Source: Lachnospiraceae bacterium (GTDB lineage: Bacteria; Bacillota; Clostridia; Lachnospirales; Lachnospiraceae). Taken from it: a stretch of 7,457 nt of DNA. How positions within the stretch are numbered: the stretch's first letter is position 1; each line of letters starts with the position of its first letter. This document shows positions 1-5,955 of this stretch, in pieces. The notes under the pieces were generated by a model. The model was not told the origin of the DNA. It worked only from the letters and a program-made list of their open reading frames with translations, and made no database searches. The position numbers and the translations under genes were made by a program. Location: NCBI GenBank assembly GCA_900772675.1, contig CAAGRM010000282.1, positions 1 through 7,457 on the forward strand, given 5' to 3'.

Positions 1-995
1 GCCGGAACCATCAGCTTAAAGCCTTCGGACAGGCTGTCCATAAAACTCTTGAACGTAATGACTTTCCGCGGCAGATACAGCGCCATCATAAACAGGATCG
101 TGACAACGGATGCAAAAATCAGACTGATTTCCGCATCGCAGCCTGCAAACGCGGAAATCACATGGTCGGCTCCGCCAAGGAAACCGGTATACACCATTGC
201 TCCGATCGCAGATACAATCAATATCGCAACCGGAAGCACGAGATCGATCACTTTTCCATTCAGATGGATCTCCTGTTCCGAAACCTGTTCAAATTCCTCG
301 CCTCCGCTTGTAAAAAGATCCCCTTTTACCGCGTTGTCTTCATGGATTTTCATCTGCCCGAAATCAAAACCGGTATAGCACACATAAAAAACCATGATAA
401 TCGTAAGAATCGCATACAGGTTATATGGAATTGTCCGCAGAAAAAGCTGAAATCCACTGATTCCGGCATCTGCCGGCACATAGGAATTGACCGCCGCAGC
501 CCAGCTTGAGATCGGTGCGATAATGCAGACCGGCGCTGCCGTTGAATCAATAATATACGCCAGTTTCGCACGGGAAACCTTGTGGCTGTCCGTAACAGGA
601 CGCATGACCGAGCCGACCGTGAGACAGTTGAAATAGTCGTCCACAAAAATCAGAATGCCCAGTCCCATTGTAGCCAGAAGCGCACTCCGCTTCGTTTTGA
701 TCTTTGTTCCCGCCCATTTTCCGTATGCCGCCGAGCCGCCGGATTTTGCCATCAGCACAACAACCATGCCGAGCAGGATATCAAAAATCAAAATGTTGAC
801 ATTCATGCTGTTCCGCAAAATTTCAAAAAAGCTTGTAAATGCATCCCACGGATGAAAGCCCGTGTACAGAAGCACACCGACTGCAGAACCAAGAAACAGG
901 GAGCTGTAAACCTCTTTTGTAATAAATGCCAGCAGAATTGCAAGCAAAGGTGGAACGAGTGCCCACCAGGTTCCGATAAACATTGAACCATTCAT
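1..995 (-). CDS. nhaC: NhaC-family Na+/H+ antiporter, C-terminus cut by window edge
   Basis: Integral membrane secondary transporter of the NhaC family, which exchanges Na+ for protons; relatives such as MleN exchange malate for lactate. The frame is open from the ATG at 995 to the left edge, giving 331 residues without a stop; family members are usually about 450-520 residues, so the C-terminus lies outside. Hydrophobic segments are visible near residues 9-27, 31-46, 66-83, 105-118, 186-207, 248-270 and 290-308. The family signature is at about residues 117-136 (FVDDYFNCLTVGS, then MRPVTD), followed by AKLAYIIDSTAAP and IIAPISSWAA. The start is supported by an AAAGGA-type ribosome site about 10 nt upstream. 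It lies 73 nt downstream of a hydro-lyase large subunit on the same strand, so it may share that transcript, although a hairpin lies in the gap. The family call is firm. Whether it moves only ions or also an organic acid is not decidable here. Confidence 0.92.
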   Translation of the reverse strand, partial: MNGSMFIGTWWALVPPLLAILLAFITKEVYSSLFLGSAVGVLLYTGFHPWDAFTSFFEILRNSMNVNILIFDILLGMVVVLMAKSGGSAAYGKWAGTKIKTKRSALLATMGLGILIFVDDYFNCLTVGSVMRPVTDSHKVSRAKLAYIIDSTAAPVCIIAPISSWAAAVNSYVPADAGISGFQLFLRTIPYNLYAILTIIMVFYVCYTGFDFGQMKIHEDNAVKGDLFTSGGEEFEQVSEQEIHLNGKVIDLVLPVAILIVSAIGAMVYTGFLGGADHVISAFAGCDAEISLIFASVVTILFMMALYLPRKVITFKSFMDSLSEGFKLMVP

Positions 996-1025
996 GTAAT
1001 CTGTTTTCCTTTTCTAAATAAATTA

Positions 1026-1060
1026 CGATTCAGAGCATCCGAAAAAGGTACTCTGAACCG
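1026..1060. terminator. Intergenic hairpin between hydro-lyase B and nhaC, terminator-like
   Basis: A 10-bp inverted repeat (CGATTCAGAG at 1026-1035 against CTCTGAACCG at 1051-1060, one G-T wobble) encloses a 15-nt loop that can pair further (GGTA region). On the plus strand it is followed by CTTTTTCTTT, a good U-tract. On the minus strand, the direction of the neighbouring genes, only a weak T-containing sequence follows. It could act as a partial terminator or RNA-stability element between the hydro-lyase genes and nhaC. It also shares sequence with the hairpin at 2851-2873. Confidence 0.45.
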
Positions 1061-1068
1061 CTTTTTCT

Positions 1069-2310
1069 TTACGGGTTTACAATTTTTCCGGCCACCGCGC
1101 AGGCTGCTGCTGTTCTCGGGGATGCCAGATAAATTTCGACTTTGGAAGTACCCATTCTTCCAAGGAAGTTCCGGTTATTTGTTGCTACGACGCGCTCCCC
1201 GTCGGAGAGGATTCCGCCCGCTCTTCCGCAGCAGAGGCCACAACCCGGATGTGTAATCATCGCGCCTGCTTCTGCAAGGGTATCAAGAATGCCAAGTTTG
1301 CTTGCCTCAAGATAAATCTTGCGGCTTGCCGGTGTCACGATCAGTTTCACGTAATCAGCGACTTTTTTGCCTTTTAAGACCTCGGCTGCTGCCTGCAGAT
1401 CCTCGAGACGGCCATTCGTGCAGGAACCGATGAAGACCTGATCGATCGGAATTCCCTCCAGAACGCTGACATCGCGGATTTTATCCACCTGGGACGGGCA
1501 TGCCATCACCGGCACGAAATCCTCAGCACGGTAGGTGATCGTGCGCAGGTATTTTGCATCGCCATCGCCTTTTAAGCTCTTCTGGTAATCATTGAGTTCG
1601 ATCGCACAGTACTCTGCGGTCTTCTCATCCGGAGTAAAGAGTGCACATTTGGCACCTGCCTCGATCGCCATGTTGGCAATTGTCATACGGCTTGCAACCG
1701 TCATGTTCTCTACGGTGCTTCCTGAAAACTCCAGTGCACGGTACGTTGCACCGTCTGCACCAAGATCTCCGATCAGACGGAGGATAATGTCTTTTGACAT
1801 CACATTTTTCGGCAGTTCGCCTTCAATCACAACTTTGATCGTCTCCGGCACTTTGATCCACATCGTACCGGTTCCGAGAATACTCGCCATCTCCGTGTAA
1901 CCAATTCCGGAGGAAAACGCGCCGACACAGCCATATGTCGTTGTATGGCTGTCGGTTCCAAAAACAACGTCGCCCGGTTTTACGTAACCGGCCTCTGTCA
2001 TTAACTGATGGCAGATTCCATCGCTTCTGTGTACGTTTTTCATGCCGTATTTCTTTGCAAATTCATCCCCTTTATGGAAATGTCTCGTATCGTCCACCTG
2101 GCTTGCCGGAACGAGATGGTCATAAATCAGAACAACCTTGTCCGGATCCCAGAGCTTTGTAAAACCCATCTCCTCAAATTTCTCACCGACAAACGGAATA
2201 AAAATATCATGAATCATAACTCTGTCTACATTGACCGTCACAATATCGCCCGGCTTTACGTCTTTTCCTGTGTTGTGGCGGATAATTTTTTCAATTACTG
2301 TATTGCCCAT
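1069..2310 (-). CDS. Aconitase-superfamily hydro-lyase large subunit (LeuC-type), pair B
   Basis: Large catalytic subunit (413 residues) of a heterodimeric [4Fe-4S] hydro-lyase of the isopropylmalate isomerase/homoaconitase group. Such enzymes dehydrate and rehydrate a 2- or 3-hydroxy acid in the cytosol. Cluster-binding cysteines are C297 in GSCTNGRLEDL and C357/C360 in HPGCGLCCG, with an extra C361. The substrate/cluster loop GTDSHTTTYG lies at 118-127 and the RNFLGRMG loop at 380-387. Length matches the short LeuC type of archaea, Thermotoga and clostridia (about 415-420), not the roughly 465-residue E. coli type. The ATG at 2310 has a strong GGGAGGA ribosome site 7 nt upstream. It starts 18 nt after the stop of its small subunit. 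The usual clostridial LeuC signature around the second cluster motif (TCGPCLGG in my memory) is not matched, so the substrate may be something other than isopropylmalate: homoaconitate, 2-methylmalate, 2,3-dimethylmalate and maleate enzymes are alternatives. Family certain, substrate open. Confidence 0.93.
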   Translation of the reverse strand: MGNTVIEKIIRHNTGKDVKPGDIVTVNVDRVMIHDIFIPFVGEKFEEMGFTKLWDPDKVVLIYDHLVPASQVDDTRHFHKGDEFAKKYGMKNVHRSDGICHQLMTEAGYVKPGDVVFGTDSHTTTYGCVGAFSSGIGYTEMASILGTGTMWIKVPETIKVVIEGELPKNVMSKDIILRLIGDLGADGATYRALEFSGSTVENMTVASRMTIANMAIEAGAKCALFTPDEKTAEYCAIELNDYQKSLKGDGDAKYLRTITYRAEDFVPVMACPSQVDKIRDVSVLEGIPIDQVFIGSCTNGRLEDLQAAAEVLKGKKVADYVKLIVTPASRKIYLEASKLGILDTLAEAGAMITHPGCGLCCGRAGGILSDGERVVATNNRNFLGRMGTSKVEIYLASPRTAAACAVAGKIVNP

Positions 2311-2328
2311 GTTTTCTTCCTCCCGCTT

Positions 2329-2820
2329 TTAGTCCAGTCCGTTGCGTCTGCGCATCGCCTTTACCAGGCCGCCAGCCTCGATAATATCCATCAGATTTTC
2401 CGGCAGCGCTGCGATCGGGTAGGTTTTTCCGTTGTAATCGACATGCTCATTCATCTTTACGGTGATGGTATCACCCTCTTTGATATCGTCGTGCAGATCC
2501 GGCTGCTCAATCAGAAGAAGTCCATTATTGATGGAATTTCGGAAAAAAATTCGGGCAAAGGACTTTGCGATGACGCAGGAAATGCCGAGCGCCTTGATGA
2601 TCTCAGGTGCCTGCTCTCTCGAGGAACCGCAGCCGAAGTTCTTTCCTGCCACAATGATGTCGCCCTTTTCTATCTGTCCGGCCAGTTCCGGGCGGAGCGG
2701 GGAAAAGCCGTACTGTTTCATATCGTCAATTGTTTTCAAAGCAAGATACTCTGTCGGGATAATGATATCGGTATCGATATCGTCTCCAAGCACCCATACT
2801 TTTCCTGTAAATGCTTCCAT
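2329..2820 (-). CDS. Aconitase-superfamily hydro-lyase small subunit (LeuD-type), pair B
   Basis: Small (swivelling domain) subunit, 163 residues, that closes over the active site of the large subunit and carries the substrate-specificity loop. Seen in sequence: DDIDTDIIIPTEYLAL at 13-28, the invariant NFGCGSSREQAP at 61-72 (its serine/arginine area forms the active-site base region in this family) and SFARIFFRNSINNGL at 87-101. The specificity loop reads YLAL (25-28). From memory, methanogen homoaconitase has YLRT and methanogen isopropylmalate isomerase YLVY, so this enzyme fits neither. The frame extends six codons upstream to a TTG at 2838, but the ATG at 2820 has GGGAG 9 nt before it and begins the typical fold, so I chose it. 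It follows pair A after a 62-nt gap holding a hairpin. Confidence 0.92.
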   Translation of the reverse strand: MEAFTGKVWVLGDDIDTDIIIPTEYLALKTIDDMKQYGFSPLRPELAGQIEKGDIIVAGKNFGCGSSREQAPEIIKALGISCVIAKSFARIFFRNSINNGLLLIEQPDLHDDIKEGDTITVKMNEHVDYNGKTYPIAALPENLMDIIEAGGLVKAMRRRNGLD

Positions 2821-2829
2821 ATGTTTATT

Positions 2830-2834
2830 CTCCC
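2830..2834 (-). promoter_or_regulatory. Ribosome binding site deciding the start of small subunit B
   Basis: GGGAG on the minus strand, 9 nt before the ATG at 2820. It would lie inside the coding region if translation began at the upstream in-frame TTG (2838), which therefore seems unlikely. Confidence 0.7.
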
Positions 2835-2850
2835 ACAATGTTATGATGTT

Positions 2851-2873
2851 GGGTTCAAAAGGTACTTTGACCC
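2851..2873. repeat. Intergenic hairpin between hydro-lyase pairs A and B
   Basis: Inverted repeat GGGTTCAAA (2851-2859) against TTTGACCC (2866-2873) with one bulged base and a 6-nt loop AGGTAC. It sits 9 nt past the stop codon of large subunit A and about 30 nt before small subunit B. It lacks a U-tract on the minus strand, so it is unlikely to be a full terminator. The run AAAAGGTACT-TGA is shared with the hairpin at 1026-1060 (15 of 18 bases identical between 1043-1060 and 2857-2874), suggesting two members of one small intergenic repeat family. Confidence 0.5.
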
Positions 2874-2882
2874 CCTTGATGG

Positions 2883-4133
2883 TCAGATCTGATCTGCCGT
2901 CGCGATCTTTCCGGCAATCGCGGATGCGGTTACCGTAGCAGCGGATCCCAGATACACTTTTGAGCTCGGATGACCGGCACGGCCCTTGAAATTCCGTGTT
3001 CCGGTGCTGATCAGCACTTCGTTCTCACCGATAACACCCTGGCAGCTTCCCCAGCAGACGCTGCAGTTCGGGTTCATCACGATAGCTCCGGCCTCCATAA
3101 AGGTATCGATGATCCCCTCTTTTAATGCCTGACGGTAAATCGTCTGACTCGCCGGAACGACAAGGAAACGGACACCCTCTGCGACTTTCTTCCCACGGAT
3201 TATCTCTGCTCCGACGCGGAGGTCTTCGATTCTTCCATTGTTGCAGGATCCAAGGAACGCCTCGTTGATCGGTGTTCCACAGGTCTCCTCTGCCGGAACA
3301 ACGCGATCTACAAAATCCGGTTTTGCAACCACCGGGCGGATCTTGGAAAGGTCAAAGGTATACTCTCTGACATATTTTGCATCCGCATCGCTGTGGAAAA
3401 TTTCTTTCGGCTCTCTTCCATGCTCTTTCAGATATTCGATGGCTTTCTCATCTGCTTCAAAGATACCGGTCTTTGCACCTGCCTCAACTGCCATATTGCA
3501 AAGTGCCATACGATCGCTGATGCTCAAAGTCTTTGCACCCTCTCCGGTAAACTCCATGACCTGGTAATTGCAGCCGTTTGCGCCGACCTCACCAATGATG
3601 GTCAGGATCAGGTCTCTCGCATAAACGCCCTCCGGCAGTTTTCCAATCAGATTGAATTTTACGCTCTCCGGCACGAGCACCCAGGAAGTTCCCGTTACCA
3701 TGCCGTACAGAAAATCGGTACAGCCAACGCCGGTACCAAACGCTCCAAGAGCTCCGTAAGAGCAGGTATGGCTGTCGGCACCGAAAATCAGCTCGCCCGG
3801 GCGAACATAATTTTCAATCATGACCTGATGGCATACACCTTTTCCCTCCCAGAAATCAATGTTGTTCTCTCTTGCAAAATCACGCATTTTTTTCTGGGAT
3901 GCCGCCGTTTTCGGGCTGTCGGACGGTACGTTGTGGTCAACGATAAAAACCAGCTTTTTCGGATCCGCGATGTGCGGATGATTTAATTTATTGCGATACA
4001 TATCAACCGTCAGATGGGTGGTTCCGTCATTGCTCATCAGACGATCCAGTGTTACGGTGTGGATATCTCCCGGTTTTACTTCTGGAACGCCGGCCGCAGC
4101 GGCGATAATTTTCTCTGCAATTGTCATTCCCAT
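2883..4133 (-). CDS. Aconitase-superfamily hydro-lyase large subunit (LeuC-type), pair A
   Basis: Large catalytic subunit, 416 residues, of a second [4Fe-4S] hydro-lyase. Cluster cysteines are C297 in GSCNNGRIEDL and C357/C360 in NPNCSVCWGSCQG, with a further C364. The GADSHTCSYGALGAFGTG segment is at 118-135 and RNFKGRAG at 380-387. Compared with pair B, the second cluster motif is NPNCSVCWG instead of HPGCGLCCG, and the GSCTNG threonine is replaced by asparagine (GSCNNG). This marks a distinct subfamily, not a recent duplicate. The ATG at 4133 is four bases after the TAA of its small subunit. Its ribosome site (GAGGAGGGG, 4141-4149) lies inside the last codons of that gene, a layout typical of translational coupling that keeps subunits at 1:1. 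A second in-frame ATG at 4127 is possible. The likely substrate is a small branched or straight di- or tricarboxylate; isopropylmalate is possible but not shown. Confidence 0.93.
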   Translation of the reverse strand: MGMTIAEKIIAAAAGVPEVKPGDIHTVTLDRLMSNDGTTHLTVDMYRNKLNHPHIADPKKLVFIVDHNVPSDSPKTAASQKKMRDFARENNIDFWEGKGVCHQVMIENYVRPGELIFGADSHTCSYGALGAFGTGVGCTDFLYGMVTGTSWVLVPESVKFNLIGKLPEGVYARDLILTIIGEVGANGCNYQVMEFTGEGAKTLSISDRMALCNMAVEAGAKTGIFEADEKAIEYLKEHGREPKEIFHSDADAKYVREYTFDLSKIRPVVAKPDFVDRVVPAEETCGTPINEAFLGSCNNGRIEDLRVGAEIIRGKKVAEGVRFLVVPASQTIYRQALKEGIIDTFMEAGAIVMNPNCSVCWGSCQGVIGENEVLISTGTRNFKGRAGHPSSKVYLGSAATVTASAIAGKIATADQI

Positions 4134-4137
4134 GGTC

Positions 4138-4620
4138 TTACCCCTCCTCGCGATTCAGAGATGCAATGAGGCCTCCCTGATTCAGTATGTTCTGCATGTA
4201 TTCCGGCAGCTTCGTGCAGGTGTACGTTTTTCCGTTCACTTCTGCAGTTCCCTCGGACATATGGAGGACCATGGTGTCCCCGTCTTCTACGGCATCCGGC
4301 AGATCTTTACAGACAATGGCCGGCAGACCGATATTGATGGCGTTGCGGAAAAAGATTCTGGCGAAGGATTTTGCGATGACTGCCTGCACACCCAGTGCTT
4401 TTAAAACACCCGGTGCCTGCTCTCTTGACGAACCGCATCCGAAGTTTTCTCCTCCTACCACAAAATCTCCCGGTTTTACCTTCTTTGCAAAATCCGGATC
4501 TAACGATTCAAAGGCATGACCCTTCATCTCATCCAGATTTGGCAGGAGCAGATACTGGGACGCGATGATCTGGTCTGTATCAAGGTCATTATGAAATTTA
4601 AAAATTTTACCCTGTTCCAT
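4138..4620 (-). CDS. Aconitase-superfamily hydro-lyase small subunit (LeuD-type), pair A
   Basis: Small subunit of 160 residues, partner of the large subunit that starts four bases after its stop. Visible blocks are FHNDLDTDQIIASQYLLL at 9-26, NFGCGSSREQAP at 59-70 and SFARIFFRNAINIGLP at 85-100, all diagnostic of the LeuD/homoaconitase swivel domain. The specificity loop reads YLLL (23-26), different from pair B (YLAL), which suggests that the two enzymes act on different acids. The open frame continues upstream to 4812. I chose the ATG at 4620 because the protein then matches family length, it has an AGGA ribosome site 10 nt upstream, and the extra upstream residues are low-complexity sequence overlapping the end of the asparaginase gene. 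It is first in its transcript, with a promoter-like sequence at 4661-4689. Confidence 0.92.
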   Translation of the reverse strand: MEQGKIFKFHNDLDTDQIIASQYLLLPNLDEMKGHAFESLDPDFAKKVKPGDFVVGGENFGCGSSREQAPGVLKALGVQAVIAKSFARIFFRNAINIGLPAIVCKDLPDAVEDGDTMVLHMSEGTAEVNGKTYTCTKLPEYMQNILNQGGLIASLNREEG

Positions 4621-4660
4621 TTTCTTTCGTTCCTTTCGCATAAAAATTCTGACAAAATCT

Positions 4661-4689
4661 ATTGTAACACAAAAGATATGGTTTGCAAA
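4661..4689 (-). promoter_or_regulatory. Promoter-like sequence before hydro-lyase pair A
   Basis: On the minus strand, TTTGCA (4689-4684) and TACAAT (4666-4661) are separated by 17 nt, with TG one base before the -10 box (extended -10). This predicts a start near 4654 and a leader of about 33 nt, too short for a T-box or riboswitch. A T-rich tract directly after the asparaginase stop (about 4690-4708) precedes it without a convincing GC-rich stem. Confidence 0.6.
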
Positions 4690-4708
4690 AGGGAAAAAAG
4701 AAAAAAAA

Positions 4709-5710
4709 TTAGTTCCAAACCGTATCGTAATTGATTGGTTTATAAAATGCTTTTTCCCGGCTCTCGTGGTCATCCGGGCGGTTTCCGAGAAGCCACATCG
4801 TTTTGGTTGCAACTGCCTCCGGCGTCATGTCATACGATTCGAGAATGTTGCACAGGGTTTTCATCTCATGTCCGACCTCGTAGACGGTCATATCACCGCC
4901 CTCATGCGAAACCTGTGTACACATGATGATGAGTTTTTCCGGGTATTTCAGGCAAAGCTCATAGAACGGCTCCTTGATGCTCGACGGAATGCCGCCGACA
5001 CCGAAGCTCTCCACAATAATCGCATCGTAATGGTCAAAAATCGCCGGAAGAAGCGCCGGGCTGATTCCGGGAATCAGCTTCAGCAGGAAAACATGATCAC
5101 TTAACGTATCATAAAAGCGCACCGGCTTTTCATACGGCAGCATCGGAAGATACCGCAGAATCCGGCGGTCCTGCATCACGGCAAGATACGGGAAATCAAT
5201 GCTGGAAAATGCGTTGTAGCTCTTCGTCCGCACCTTCTTCGCACGCGTTCCCGCGATCACCTTTCCGTCAAACACAATCTGCACGCCCTGAGACGCATCA
5301 TCACAGGCATAATAAAAGCTGTCGGAAAGATTCGTCTTGGCATCTGTAATGTCCAGATTGATCGGCCGCTGTGCTCCGGTAATCACGATCGGTTTTGGCG
5401 AATTCTGTATCATATAGGAAAGCGCCGCTGCGGTGTATGCCATTGTATCAGTTCCATGCGCAATGACAAAACCGTCAAAAGCATCATACTGCTCCTTCAC
5501 TACCTTTACCAGCGCCTCCCAGTTTTCCGGCACCACATTCGAGCTGTCCAGATTGAACGGCTGTACCGCAGTAATCTCGCAGAGACCTTTCACCTCCGGA
5601 ATATAAGCTAATAGCTCCTCCGGCGTAATCTGCGGTGTCAAACCGTTTTCTGTCTTTTTCGAAGCAATGGTACCGCCGGTTGCGATAAATAAGATTTTTT
5701 TCAAGATCAT
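4709..5710 (-). CDS. ansA: Type I (cytosolic) L-asparaginase
   Basis: Hydrolyses L-asparagine to aspartate and ammonia in the cytosol. The protein is 333 residues with no signal peptide, matching the type I family length (about 330-340). Catalytic features: the nucleophile threonine T14 in ATGGTIAS (10-17), DSS at 55-57, the second triad motif HGTDTM at 85-90 (T87, D88) and a lysine near K163 in the RTKS segment. TGAQRP at 111-116 is also family-typical. The start is ambiguous: the ATG at 5710 is only 3 nt from AGGAG, whereas TTG at 5704 is 9 nt from it and would give the usual MKKILFIATGG start. It has its own promoter and is followed after 88 nt by hydro-lyase pair A. It could supply aspartate to a shared organic-acid pathway, but that link is inference. 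A glutaminase or amidase side activity cannot be excluded. Confidence 0.94.
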   Translation of the reverse strand: MILKKILFIATGGTIASKKTENGLTPQITPEELLAYIPEVKGLCEITAVQPFNLDSSNVVPENWEALVKVVKEQYDAFDGFVIAHGTDTMAYTAAALSYMIQNSPKPIVITGAQRPINLDITDAKTNLSDSFYYACDDASQGVQIVFDGKVIAGTRAKKVRTKSYNAFSSIDFPYLAVMQDRRILRYLPMLPYEKPVRFYDTLSDHVFLLKLIPGISPALLPAIFDHYDAIIVESFGVGGIPSSIKEPFYELCLKYPEKLIIMCTQVSHEGGDMTVYEVGHEMKTLCNILESYDMTPEAVATKTMWLLGNRPDDHESREKAFYKPINYDTVWN

Positions 5711-5713
5711 TCA

Positions 5714-5718
5714 CTCCT
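5714..5718 (-). promoter_or_regulatory. ansA: Ribosome binding site of ansA
   Basis: AGGAG on the minus strand, 3 nt before ATG (5710) but 9 nt before TTG (5704). The spacing favours the TTG as the true start, which would shorten the protein by two residues. Confidence 0.6.
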
Positions 5719-5748
5719 CGTTTTCTCGTTTGGTTACAAATCTTCTTT

Positions 5749-5778
5749 ATCTTAGCAGACATCCGGGTGGGGTGTAAA
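5749..5778 (-). promoter_or_regulatory. Sigma-A-type promoter for ansA
   Basis: TTTACA (5778-5773), 18 nt, then TAAGAT (5754-5749) preceded by TGC, an extended -10 element. The predicted start near 5742 gives a leader of about 32 nt. It is divergent from the plus-strand promoter at 5803-5831, with the two -35 boxes only 24 nt apart. Confidence 0.6.
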
Positions 5779-5802
5779 TGCAAACTTGAAAAATCATTTC
5801 CA

Positions 5803-5831
5803 TTGACGTGGCAAATTCCGTTTGCTATATT
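5803..5831 (+). promoter_or_regulatory. Sigma-A-type promoter for the acidic-tail membrane protein
   Basis: TTGACG (5803-5808), exactly 17 nt, TATATT (5826-5831). This is a near-consensus vegetative promoter. The start near 5838 predicts an untranslated leader of about 118 nt before the ATG at 5956, long enough to hold the two hairpins annotated below. Confidence 0.75.
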
Positions 5832-5857
5832 GGAATCAGACACACAAAATTCTCGTC

Positions 5858-5876
5858 TCTGAATGTTACATTCAGA
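5858..5876 (+). other. Leader hairpin 1
   Basis: Perfect 8-bp palindrome TCTGAATG / CATTCAGA around a TTA loop, about 20 nt after the predicted transcription start. It may act as a 5' stabilising stem in the mRNA or as a DNA operator (an inverted repeat with a 3-nt spacer). Confidence 0.5.
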
Positions 5877-5900
5877 AAGTCAGGCTTTTATAAAGCACCT

Positions 5901-5922
5901 CCCACCTCCCAAGGGAAGTGGG
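5901..5922 (+). other. Leader hairpin 2, GC-rich
   Basis: CCCAC-C-TCCC, loop AA, GGGA-A-GTGGG: nine pairs with one mismatch, followed by TTTCCGCC. Only three T residues follow, so it is a poor terminator. It lies 20 nt before the AAAGGA ribosome site. Such compact GC-rich hairpins in AT-rich leaders can be regulatory RNA stems or ends of IS200/IS605-type elements; no transposase or TnpB gene is present here. Confidence 0.45.
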
Positions 5923-5955
5923 TTTCCGCCTATGACAAACGAAAGGATTTTCATT

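Noticed and set aside
350..646. Open frame of 98 codons on the minus strand
   Set aside because: It overlaps the antiporter gene in another frame. The antiporter frame (995 to 1) has unbroken family motifs, while this one is Arg/Ser-rich without any recognisable fold.
2008..2892. Long plus-strand open frame of 294 codons
   Set aside because: It lies antisense to both subunits of hydro-lyase B and crosses their gene boundary. Its translation has no family features; it is a shadow of codon bias.
4621..4654. T-box or leucine attenuator before the hydro-lyase genes
   Set aside because: The predicted leader is only about 33 nt and holds no T-box sequence, leader peptide with leucine codons or antiterminator stem.
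4621..4812. Upstream extension of small subunit A (64 more codons)
   Set aside because: It would overlap the asparaginase gene, has no family similarity, and skips the promoter and ribosome site just before the ATG at 4620.
5881..5940. IS200/IS605 insertion end
   Set aside because: Only one compact hairpin is seen, with no second end, no tnpA/tnpB gene and no duplicated target, so I do not annotate a mobile element.
5863..5955. Upstream start for the acidic-tail protein
   Set aside because: The extra 31 residues are encoded by the two leader hairpins and lack a ribosome site. The ATG at 5956 has AAAGGA at good spacing.
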